Shown: in pieces, positions 1-5,861 of the stretch
Layout: every line of letters begins with the position of its first letter
How positions within the stretch are numbered: the first letter of the stretch is position 1
From: an uncultured Treponema sp.
GTDB taxonomy: Bacteria > Spirochaetota > Spirochaetia > Treponematales > Treponemataceae
DNA length: 7,816 nt
Reading direction: 5' to 3'
Assembly: GCF_938029485.1 (NCBI RefSeq)
Contig: NZ_CALHGC010000347.1
Coordinates: 1 to 7,816 of the forward strand
Notes under the pieces: model-generated
Told to the model about the DNA's origin: nothing
Seen by the model: only the letters and a program-made list of their open reading frames with translations
Databases searched by the model: none
Program-made: the position numbers and the translations under genes

Positions 1-2
1 CG

Positions 3-458
3 GTCATTGTTGTTGCCGAAGGGGCCGGCCAAGACTTAATGCAAAGCAAAAACGAAACCGATGATTCGGGCAATAAACGCCTTTCCGATATCGGTGTATT
101 CTTAAAAGAGCAAATTGAAGCGTATTTTAAGTCGAAATCCATCCACATCAATTTAAAGTATATTGATCCGAGCTATCAAATCCGTTCCGCGCCGGCTGCA
201 CCGGTTGACTCTATTTACTGTGAACGGCTCGGGAACAATGCGGTTCATGCCGCTATGGCAGGAAAGACAAAACTGATTGTCGGGTTGATGTATAACAAGT
301 TTGTTCATTTACCGATCAATGTTGTCGTCCGTTCGCGTAATTATGTCGAACCGGACGGTTCACTTTGGCGCGATGCTCTGGATGCAACCGGTCAACCGCC
401 GCTGATGAAAAACAAGATTCACGAAGGTAGCAGCGCCGAACGCCGTATTGCCCATTAG
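3..458 (+). CDS. pfkA: 6-phosphofructokinase, C-terminal part (5' end outside window)
   Basis: This is the last 151 codons of a glycolytic phosphofructokinase, which phosphorylates fructose 6-phosphate to fructose 1,6-bisphosphate in the cytoplasm. The frame is open to the window edge, so the gene enters from the left. It reads [10 protein letters not shown] at once, and the EGAGQ segment is typical of the plant/protist-like long PFK group. Further on are [13 protein letters not shown], the block [13 protein letters not shown], and a segment around LPINVVV, all familiar from the C-terminal half of this group. The catalytic GGD and MGR regions lie upstream and are not visible, so the phosphate donor (ATP or pyrophosphate) cannot be decided here. 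The C-terminus ends with [12 protein letters not shown] and a short charged tail. The gene is convergent with guaB, and a hairpin plus T-run follows the stop. The family call is firm; the gene symbol is tentative. Confidence 0.85.
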   Translation, partial: VIVVAEGAGQDLMQSKNETDDSGNKRLSDIGVFLKEQIEAYFKSKSIHINLKYIDPSYQIRSAPAAPVDSIYCERLGNNAVHAAMAGKTKLIVGLMYNKFVHLPINVVVRSRNYVEPDGSLWRDALDATGQPPLMKNKIHEGSSAERRIAH

Positions 459-486
459 TTTAGACAAGCGCGATAATATATGAAGA

Positions 487-518
487 CTGCCCGCTATAAA
501 AAGGCAGCCGTTCTTTTT
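487..518 (+). terminator. Probable rho-independent terminator after the PFK gene
   Basis: CTGCC (487-491) pairs with GGCAG (503-507) around an 11-nt loop. CCG then TTCTTTTT follows, ending at 518. The position, 28 nt after the PFK stop and just before the end of the convergent guaB, fits a terminator for the plus-strand gene. On the minus strand the stem is not followed by a clean U-run, so it is unlikely to serve guaB equally well. The stem is only five perfect pairs, so the call is moderate. Confidence 0.5.
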
Positions 519-2022
519 AGTGCATAGAGGAACGGACATCCTTTAGCATAACATCATGAGAGCCGCCTTCTATGATGCTGGAAGGGGACACCAGCGTTAT
601 TTTAGCGTTCTGTTGAAGCTCCGGAATGGTTAATACACCGCAATTACACATTGTAGATCGGACTTTATAGAGCGTCGTTTTAACACCGTCGTGTAAAGAT
701 CCCGCGTAAGGTACATAGGAATCAACGCCCTCTTCAAACGCAAGCTTAGTGTCTCCGCCGGAATCGTACCGTTGCCAATTCCGTGCCCGCGATGAGCCTT
801 CTCCCCAGTATTCTTTCATATAGCTGCCGTTTACCAGTATTTTGTTTGTCGGACTTTCGTCAAAACGGGCGAAGTAGCGTCCCAACATACAGAAGTCGCT
901 GCCCATCGCAAGCGCCATCGTGATGTGATGGTCATACACAATTCCGCCGTCCGAACAAATCGGAATATAGACACCGGTCTTTTTAAAATACGCGTCGCGG
1001 GCTTTCGCTACCTCAATAAGCGCCGTCGCTTGACCCCGTCCTATCCCTTTGGTTTCGCGGGTAATACAAATGGAACCTCCGCCGATACCGACTTTAATAA
1101 AATCGGCGCCCGCTTCCGCTAAAAAGATAAATCCTTCTTCATCAACGACATTTCCGGCACCGATAGGAATTTTATCGCCATACTGTTTTTTTACGAATTG
1201 GATAGTACGTTTTTGCCATTCCGAAAAGCCGTCGGAAGAGTCGATACACAATACATCAGCGCCGGCCGCTATCAACACCGGAACACGCTGCTCATAATCG
1301 CGGGTATTAAGTCCTGCTCCAACCAAGTAACGCTTTTTTTCATCAAGAAGTTCATTCGGATGCTCTTTTTTGCTTTCATAGTCTTTACGGAATACAAATG
1401 ACACGAGTTTCCCTTCGGCATCAAGAACGGGAAGCGAATTGAGCTTATATTCCCAGATAATATCATTTGCTTCTTTTAAAGTAACGCCTTCATCGGCATA
1501 GTGAATCTTTTCAATCGGTGTCATAAATTGTGCCACGGTTAAATCCCGCGCCATCCTGCTTGGACGATAATCACGGCCGGTAATAACACCGAGCAGCTTT
1601 CCATGCGCGGTTCCGTCATCGGTTACGGCAACGGTGGTATGTCCGGTTTTTTCCTTTAAATGCAGTACATCTTCCAATGTATTTTCAGGTTTTAAGTTTG
1701 AATCGCTTTCTACAAAACCTGCTTTATAGTTTTTAACGGCGCAAACCATCGCAGCTTGCTTTTCTATGCTTTGAGAGCAGAAAATAAAGGATAAACCGCC
1801 CTCTTTTGCAAGAGAAATTGCCATGCTGTCATTGGAAACCGACTGCATAATTGCCGAAACCAACGGAATATTGAGCGTATAGAGCGGTTTTTTTCCGGTA
1901 GCAAAACGGGTAAGCGGTGTGTGTAAGTCAATGTTTTGTGGGCTATGTTCAACACCTGTATAGCGCGGAATTAACAGATATTCATTAAATGTGTGTGACG
2001 GTTCTTCATAATAGTATGCCAT
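517..2022 (-). CDS. guaB: IMP dehydrogenase (Tritrichomonas-like type)
   Basis: This enzyme oxidises IMP to XMP with NAD+, the committed step of GMP synthesis, in the cytoplasm. The 501-residue length is normal for the family. The TIM barrel is split by a CBS pair at about residues 105-225 ([33 protein letters not shown]). Visible functional residues are D261 in [11 protein letters not shown], the [11 protein letters not shown] loop with catalytic C319, the flap with R418-Y419 in NWQRYD, and E485-G486-G487 at the C-terminal potassium site. These positions coincide with the recalled numbering of the T. foetus enzyme (Cys319, Arg418-Tyr419, Asp261), and long stretches appear identical to it. 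The start is supported by GAGGAT six bases upstream of the ATG. The gene stands alone and converges on the PFK gene. DnaA-box-like sites lie 59-98 bases upstream. The identification is very secure. Confidence 0.97.
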   Translation of the reverse strand: MAYYYEEPSHTFNEYLLIPRYTGVEHSPQNIDLHTPLTRFATGKKPLYTLNIPLVSAIMQSVSNDSMAISLAKEGGLSFIFCSQSIEKQAAMVCAVKNYKAGFVESDSNLKPENTLEDVLHLKEKTGHTTVAVTDDGTAHGKLLGVITGRDYRPSRMARDLTVAQFMTPIEKIHYADEGVTLKEANDIIWEYKLNSLPVLDAEGKLVSFVFRKDYESKKEHPNELLDEKKRYLVGAGLNTRDYEQRVPVLIAAGADVLCIDSSDGFSEWQKRTIQFVKKQYGDKIPIGAGNVVDEEGFIFLAEAGADFIKVGIGGGSICITRETKGIGRGQATALIEVAKARDAYFKKTGVYIPICSDGGIVYDHHITMALAMGSDFCMLGRYFARFDESPTNKILVNGSYMKEYWGEGSSRARNWQRYDSGGDTKLAFEEGVDSYVPYAGSLHDGVKTTLYKVRSTMCNCGVLTIPELQQNAKITLVSPSSIIEGGSHDVMLKDVRSSMH

Positions 2023-2027
2023 AATGT

Positions 2028-2033
2028 ATCCTC
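2028..2033 (-). promoter_or_regulatory. Ribosome binding site of guaB
   Basis: On the minus strand GAGGAT sits five bases before the ATG, which supports that start. I could not find a convincing -35/-10 pair for guaB between here and 2130. A TAAAAT (2041-2046) exists but lacks a -35 at proper spacing. Confidence 0.6.
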
Positions 2034-2080
2034 ACGTTCAATTTTAAGAAGCTTTTTATCAAGTCTGTTTTTAACGCCGA

Positions 2081-2120
2081 TTATTCACAATTCACGCACC
2101 GGCATAACAGATTATCCACA
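2081..2120 (+). promoter_or_regulatory. Pair of DnaA boxes upstream of guaB
   Basis: TTATTCACA (2081-2089) and TTATCCACA (2112-2120) both match TTATNCACA exactly, in the same orientation and 31 bases apart start to start. They lie 59 and 90 bases upstream of the guaB ATG. In Escherichia coli the gua promoter carries a DnaA box and is reported to be repressed by DnaA, so a similar control is possible. A function as a replication origin is unlikely with so few boxes and no dnaA or dnaN nearby. Confidence 0.45.
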
Positions 2121-2337
2121 AGTTATTACCAAATAGCTGCCGGCATTTTCTATCTTTTTTAATCGATATAAATAGATAATACTCCATGCTGAAATAGCAT
2201 AAGTCTTTTTCTTATAAAGTTTTAAACACGTAATAATACACTGCCGATACAACAAAAGCAGAAAAAAACCGGAATCTGCGGATCTGTAATTTACAAGATA
2301 TCCACAACTTCTGCACAAGTAATAATGCTATACGCCA

Positions 2338-2895
2338 TCAACCGAGTGAAACCTGTGCGTTATTGTCAATCGCTAGAATCGTCTTACATTCGGAACATCG
2401 GAACCGCCCCGGACGGGGAGCTTTTAATTTTTTTACACAGATAGGACACGAGAAAATTTTGGGGAAAAGATTAACTTGGGGGGCAACACTGGCTCCCTTA
2501 TTTTTAAAGAACTCAACGGATGTTTCTAATGAATCGTGGATAGTAAAGAAATTGGAAAAACCAAGCAATTGGAATACTTCATAGACCTTCGGCTGCAGGC
2601 TTAATAGTACAATGTCGCCGCCTTTTCCTTTAACTGCTTTTAAGAAAGCTGTAAATGAACCGATACCTGTAGAAGAAACATAATCCAGATGGGCACAGTT
2701 GAAAATAAGTTGGATATAACCCGCATCAATAAGGGTTGTAACTTTTTTTTGAAAGAATGTTGAATTATACGTATCCACATATCCCGATAGAATGATAACG
2801 ACACATTTTTCAAGCCCATCAATCCTTTGAAGCTCTATCTTGAGGCTTTTATCTTTTTCATTATCGAAATTCTGAATTATTTCTGCATCATTCAT
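2338..2895 (-). CDS. STAS-domain anti-sigma factor antagonist-like protein with C-terminal zinc ribbon
   Basis: The protein has 185 residues. Residues about 15-130 form a STAS domain of the SpoIIAA/RsbV type. The signature is YVSSTGIGS (72-80), which lines up with the RsbV segment YMDSTGLG. S75 therefore sits where the phosphorylatable serine lies, and the usual preceding Asp is Ser (S74). In this family the unphosphorylated form binds an anti-sigma kinase and frees the sigma factor (partner switching). Residues 150-170 hold CPIC and CSEC, a four-cysteine zinc ribbon (C150, C153, C167, C170), an uncommon extension for a STAS antagonist. The start is supported by AAAGGA seven bases before the ATG. 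It lies 81 bases downstream of the SDR gene on the same strand and is probably cotranscribed with it. No kinase or phosphatase partner is in the window, so the regulated target is unknown. Confidence 0.82.
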   Translation of the reverse strand: MNDAEIIQNFDNEKDKSLKIELQRIDGLEKCVVIILSGYVDTYNSTFFQKKVTTLIDAGYIQLIFNCAHLDYVSSTGIGSFTAFLKAVKGKGGDIVLLSLQPKVYEVFQLLGFSNFFTIHDSLETSVEFFKNKGASVAPQVNLFPKIFSCPICVKKLKAPRPGRFRCSECKTILAIDNNAQVSLG

Positions 2896-2976
2896 GTAAT
2901 AATCCTTTATCCATTCTATTAGTTTGGAAAAACCAAACCAGATCGTTATTCAATGTGCTGTGCAACTAACTTAAAT

Positions 2977-3693
2977 TTAAAAGGAAGACCAACCTTTGTC
3001 AACAGGCATTATCACACCATTGTAAGTCCCGTCCCTTAATAAAAAGAGCGCGGCTTTCGTTATCGCTGCCGGAGAAATCAATTTACCATCCGGATTTTTT
3101 TTTGCCCATAGAGTCCGAGTTTCTTCCGGTAATAAGCCGCTATCGGTAAAACCCGGACAAACGGCATTGGCGGTAATACCGTATCGAGCATACTCCATAC
3201 TTACGGATTTGACAAGCGACATAATCCCTGTTTTTGCCGCTCCATACACGGCATTTGTCCGAAACCCCCGTAAAATATGCGTTTCCGTACCGCCGAAAAG
3301 TAAAATACGCCCCCAATTCCGCTCTTTCATACCGGCTAAAGCCGATGAAACCAGTATTCCCGGCAAGGTAAGGTTTGCATATATGGTTGAGTTCCATTCC
3401 TGCGCAGTAGTTATATCAACCGGTTTTTGTAAAAACGGACCATAAGCAACGCACAGGATGTCGGCAGCATTGGCGTATCTACACAGATCTTCCACACAAG
3501 AGACGTTTTGCAAATCACAGATAAAACAGGCTCCATTTCCTTGTTTGCAAAGACTTGTAATACGGTTTGAAGTGCTCCGTCCCTGCACTACGACGGAAAC
3601 GGATTCCTGTAAAAGGGCTTGTGCTAAGCAGTATCCAATTCCACTTGTCCCGCCGACGACCAATGCGCTTTTACCGTGCAGCACATTATCCAT
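2977..3693 (-). CDS. Short-chain dehydrogenase/reductase (SDR) family protein
   Basis: A 238-residue classical SDR, expected to be a cytoplasmic NAD(P)H-dependent oxidoreductase. The Rossmann dinucleotide site is GGTSGIG (14-20), and D60 of CDL fits the adenine-pocket Asp. The catalytic pair is Y150-x3-K154 (YGAAK), followed by the CPGF loop at 179-182. Two features depart from the norm. The NNAG element is replaced by VAYGP (82-86), and the catalytic Ser position appears to be Thr in FGGTET (T136). The C-terminus VIMPVDKGW resembles the VDGG end of FabG-like enzymes. The overall look is like 3-oxoacyl-ACP reductase, but the substrate cannot be told from the sequence. AAAGGA lies seven bases before the ATG, and a TTGCTA-17-TATAAT promoter lies upstream. 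It is likely the first gene of an operon with the STAS gene. Confidence 0.85.
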   Translation of the reverse strand: MDNVLHGKSALVVGGTSGIGYCLAQALLQESVSVVVQGRSTSNRITSLCKQGNGACFICDLQNVSCVEDLCRYANAADILCVAYGPFLQKPVDITTAQEWNSTIYANLTLPGILVSSALAGMKERNWGRILLFGGTETHILRGFRTNAVYGAAKTGIMSLVKSVSMEYARYGITANAVCPGFTDSGLLPEETRTLWAKKNPDGKLISPAAITKAALFLLRDGTYNGVIMPVDKGWSSF

Positions 3694-3746
3694 AGCGTAT
3701 TCCTTTTGTCATGGTTTATTAGATAGTCTCCACGCTTATGCTTTCC

Positions 3747-3775
3747 ATTATACTCCGAAGCACTTGACATAGCAA
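3747..3775 (-). promoter_or_regulatory. Sigma70-type promoter of the SDR-STAS operon
   Basis: On the minus strand TTGCTA (3770-3775) is followed after exactly 17 bases by a perfect TATAAT (3747-3752). Transcription would begin near 3740, giving a leader of about 45 nt before the SDR ATG. It overlaps the divergent trmJ promoter. Confidence 0.65.
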
Positions 3776-3793
3776 GCGCTCTTTACACAAAAT
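3764..3793 (+). promoter_or_regulatory. Promoter of trmJ, possibly giving a leaderless mRNA
   Basis: A perfect TTGACA (3764-3769) is followed after 18 bases by CAAAAT (3788-3793). The -10 box ends seven bases before the trmJ ATG at 3801, so transcription would start at or next to the start codon. No Shine-Dalgarno sequence precedes that ATG, which fits leaderless translation. The -10 box matches only four of six consensus bases, so this is tentative. Confidence 0.4.
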
Positions 3794-3800
3794 AATTGCT

Positions 3801-4601
3801 ATGGGGACTTCAATCTCTCAAGAACGGCTTCCTGTCGCGGTTATTCTTTGCCGTCCTGAAATAAGCCGTAATATCGGCGCTGTTTGCAGAGCGATGGCTA
3901 ACAATAATTGTACTGATTTACGTATTGTAGGCAATAGAGCCGATTACGACGAAAATGAAATTCTCCGTTTGGCAATCCATGCCGGAGCACTTTGGCAAAA
4001 CACCCGTTTTTTTGAACCCTCGATCGCCGGATTAAAAGCTGCTGTTGCCGACTGCGGTATAGTTGCCGGAACAACGCGGAGAGTGGGAGAAAAACGCAAA
4101 TCATGGGGTATGACTCCGGAAGACTTCTCTTCATTTTCATTTAATACTGCGGAGGGGCGTACCGGTATCGTATTCGGGAATGAACGCACCGGACTTACCG
4201 ATGAAGAATTGAATGTTTGCTCCGTGGCCGTCAATATCCCTTCGGCAGCCGATTTTCCCTCTCTTAATCTTTCTCATGCCGTGCAGATTGTCTGTTATAC
4301 CCTATTCCGCGCCTATAGCCCCCGAAAATACGGGTATGAACGCATTCCTTATACGCGGGTTGCCGCAGCGGCAGAACATATCAACAGCTGTTTATGCATG
4401 ATGGGGCTTTTTAAACACGCCGGAAAAGAAGATAACATTCGCTTTTTTCAGGAGATAATTGCAAGAGCGGGATTATCCGCCCGGGAAGCGCGGTATTTGG
4501 AAGAGCTTTTTCAAAAACTTTGCTATGTTAAATGTCGAAATGCTGCGGAAAAAGAACGGGAGAGGCTTTTGCTGCAAACACCGCCCGCTCCAGACAATTA
4601 A
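3801..4601 (+). CDS. trmJ: tRNA (cytidine/uridine-32-2'-O)-methyltransferase, TrmJ family
   Basis: A SPOUT-class methyltransferase expected to use S-adenosylmethionine to methylate the 2'-O of nucleotide 32 in tRNA anticodon loops. The 266-residue length fits TrmJ. The N-terminal block PEISRNIGAVCRAM (19-32) contains the conserved Asn24 and Arg30. The trefoil-knot cofactor motifs are FGNERTGLT (125-133), IPSAADFPSLNLSHA (146-160) and the following VQIVCYTLFR. Residues from about 190 form the C-terminal helical extension usual in TrmJ. No Shine-Dalgarno sequence precedes the ATG, but no other in-frame start is sensible because the conserved region begins at residue 11. The last 74 bases overlap the 3' end of the sigma54-activator-like gene on the other strand. 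The family is certain; the exact target nucleotide follows from family membership. Confidence 0.9.
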   Translation: MGTSISQERLPVAVILCRPEISRNIGAVCRAMANNNCTDLRIVGNRADYDENEILRLAIHAGALWQNTRFFEPSIAGLKAAVADCGIVAGTTRRVGEKRKSWGMTPEDFSSFSFNTAEGRTGIVFGNERTGLTDEELNVCSVAVNIPSAADFPSLNLSHAVQIVCYTLFRAYSPRKYGYERIPYTRVAAAAEHINSCLCMMGLFKHAGKEDNIRFFQEIIARAGLSAREARYLEELFQKLCYVKCRNAAEKERERLLLQTPPAPDN

Positions 4602-5661
4602 AAAGTTCGCGAACATTCCCCGGCCAGTTATGCTCATAAAGCAGGCGCAGCGCCTCCCGCGATAAATGCTTTCTCGCTTGTTTTAGATAATTATATGCCA
4701 GCAGATCGATATCTTCTTTATGCTGCCGGAGCGGAGGAACAATAAGATGCGACACATCAAGTCTGTAAAAAAGATCCAGCCGAAAAAGACCTTGATCAAC
4801 CATCTCTTGCAGATCGCAATTTGTAGCGCAAATCAATCTAAAATCGGAAGAGTATTTTTTCGTTCCGCCCAGTTTATAATATTCGTGTGTTTCGATAACC
4901 CTTAAAAGCTTTGCTTGTAAATTTAGTGTAAGATTCTCTATTTCATCAAAGAATAGCGTTCCCTGATCCGCTTCCGAAAAAAGCCCTTCTTTATCGATTG
5001 CTCCGGTATAAGCTCCTTTACACGAGCCGAACAATAAACTTTCTGCAAGGTCTTCTGCAATGCACGTTGTGTTTACCGGCAGATACTTACCGGGGCGGTT
5101 TTTAGAATACTGATGGATAAGAGATGCAACAACTTCTTTACCGGAACCGCTTTCTCCGTACAGCAGCACATGAGAACGTTGTTGCGCTGCCTGTAAAATA
5201 AAATTCCGTACCATCTGTATTTCAATACTTTGGCCCTGAAGTTTGGTATAAAGAGGAGCGGTTACCGGATCAATATCATAAGAATCTATAATATGAACAA
5301 TTTTCCCCTCAAGGGTGTTTTTAATAGTGTTGCATAATATATTGAATTCATACGGAATTGAAAAACATCCTAATATCATGTCCGTTGCAAAAGCTGCTTT
5401 TTCGACAAAATTACAATGCTGGTGTGACAACAAGAAGATAGGCAAAATGGGATATTGTTCGTAAATTTCTTTGAGTATATTCGGCGGGTATCCGCCGCCT
5501 GCTTCATAATCAAATAAGAGAAAATCGTAGGCTTTTTCTTCTAAACATGATAAAACGGCTCGATTATCCAATATAGAATCTATCGCCCAAACGTTCCGAG
5601 ATACACACGCGAGTTTTTCGGCATCTGTCGAAAATGCTGCAACAAACAAGACAGTCAACAC
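4528..5661 (-). CDS. Sigma54 AAA+ activator-like protein with degenerate receiver and no DNA-binding domain
   Basis: I place the start at GTG 5659-5661 (377 residues), because the open frame upstream runs through tRNA-Sec. AGGTG lies five bases before this GTG. Residues about 1-110 resemble a response-regulator receiver. The acidic pair after beta-1 is AA (TVLFVAAFS), the phosphoacceptor Asp seems kept (D51 in LLFDYE), and the conserved Lys before Pro is Ile (FSIPYEF). Residues about 140-360 are a sigma54 AAA+ domain: Walker A GESGSGKE (169-176), the sigma54-contacting GAYTGA (216-221), Walker B TLFFDE (ending at D239-E240), sensor I ICATN, the FRLDLFYRL arginine finger, and sensor II WPGNVREL. 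All ATPase and sigma54-contact motifs look intact. The protein stops about 27 residues after sensor II, so the usual Fis-type helix-turn-helix is absent. Its gene follows tRNA-Sec by 22 bases and overlaps trmJ tail to tail. Target genes are unknown. Confidence 0.85.
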   Translation of the reverse strand: MLTVLFVAAFSTDAEKLACVSRNVWAIDSILDNRAVLSCLEEKAYDFLLFDYEAGGGYPPNILKEIYEQYPILPIFLLSHQHCNFVEKAAFATDMILGCFSIPYEFNILCNTIKNTLEGKIVHIIDSYDIDPVTAPLYTKLQGQSIEIQMVRNFILQAAQQRSHVLLYGESGSGKEVVASLIHQYSKNRPGKYLPVNTTCIAEDLAESLLFGSCKGAYTGAIDKEGLFSEADQGTLFFDEIENLTLNLQAKLLRVIETHEYYKLGGTKKYSSDFRLICATNCDLQEMVDQGLFRLDLFYRLDVSHLIVPPLRQHKEDIDLLAYNYLKQARKHLSREALRLLYEHNWPGNVRELFNCLERAVFAAKASPVLFPQHFDI

Positions 5662-5683
5662 AGCCACACCTACAACAGAAAAC

Positions 5684-5772
5684 CGGAAGAGGCAGGAATC
5701 GAACCTGCCGTTGCGAATTATGCAACCAACGGTTTTGAAGACCGCGAAGACCACCAGATCCCATCAGCTTCC
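5684..5772 (-). tRNA. selC: tRNA-Sec (UCA), selenocysteine tRNA
   Basis: An 89-nt minus-strand tRNA that inserts selenocysteine at UGA codons. The 7-nt anticodon loop is CTTCAAA with anticodon UCA (5736-5738), on a GCGGT/ACCGT stem. The D stem is six base pairs (GGGATC/GGTCTT, with wobbles) and closes a 4-nt TGGT loop, a hallmark of bacterial tRNA-Sec. A long variable arm has the stem GTTGC/GCAAC. The T arm is GCAGG-TTCGATT-CCTGC, the discriminator is G, and CCA is not encoded. GGAAG pairs perfectly with CTTCC in the acceptor stem, but the next two positions (C-T and T-C) do not pair. Only seven bases lie between the T stem and the discriminator, instead of the eight usual for bacterial tRNA-Sec. 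A good promoter lies about 25 bases upstream. Identity is strong, while full function of the acceptor stem is less sure. Confidence 0.88.
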
Positions 5773-5795
5773 ATTAATAAGACTAATTCTAATTT

Positions 5796-5824
5796 AGTAT
5801 AAAATGAAACTTTTTTTTTAGCAA
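5796..5824 (-). promoter_or_regulatory. Promoter of tRNA-Sec (and probably the downstream activator gene)
   Basis: On the minus strand TTGCTA (5819-5824) and TATACT (5796-5801) are separated by exactly 17 bases. The predicted start is near 5789, about 17 nt before the tRNA 5' end. The -35 hexamer and spacing are the same as in the SDR promoter. No separate promoter is evident between the tRNA and the activator gene, so they may share a transcript. Confidence 0.6.
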
Positions 5825-5861
5825 CCCTACGCTTTAAATTTTTAATTTTGACACTATCAAG

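Larger units (their letters stand above)
2023..2337. other. 315-base A/T-rich gap with DnaA-box-like sites and small hairpins
   Basis: No convincing gene lies in this gap between guaB and the STAS gene. Two exact matches to the DnaA box TTATNCACA are present, at 2081-2089 and 2112-2120. A third site with one mismatch (ATATCCACA) is at 2298-2306. The centre is strongly A/T-rich and contains two adjacent perfect 5-bp hairpins: ATGCT/AGCAT (2186-2200) and ATAAG/CTTAT (2199-2215). A weak 3-bp stem followed by seven T on the minus strand (about 2262-2282) could help terminate the STAS transcript. A 68-codon open frame on the minus strand has only a TTG start and no recognisable protein features, so I do not call it. 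Confidence 0.6.

Noticed and set aside
925..1401. Several plus-strand open frames of 65-82 codons antisense to guaB
   Set aside because: They lie wholly inside the secure guaB coding frame, show no family features and differ from one another only by frame.
2081..2306. Replication origin
   Set aside because: There are only two exact DnaA boxes and one near-match, and no dnaA, dnaN or other origin genes nearby.
2112..2318. 68-codon minus-strand frame in the guaB-STAS gap
   Set aside because: It has a TTG start, no recognisable domain, and covers the DnaA-box-like sites and A/T-rich hairpins.
2922..2938. GTTTGG/CCAAAC hairpin as terminator between the SDR and STAS genes
   Set aside because: No U-run follows it on either strand. 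A similar 13-base string (TTGGAAAAACCAA) recurs at 2552-2564 inside the STAS gene, so it is probably chance.
4605..4614. Perfect palindrome GTTCGCGAAC
   Set aside because: It encodes part of the conserved sensor II NVREL motif, so codon choice explains it.
5662..5754. First 31 codons of the longest activator frame as real protein
   Set aside because: They are largely encoded by the tRNA-Sec gene, and the receiver-like beta-1 strand begins only after them.
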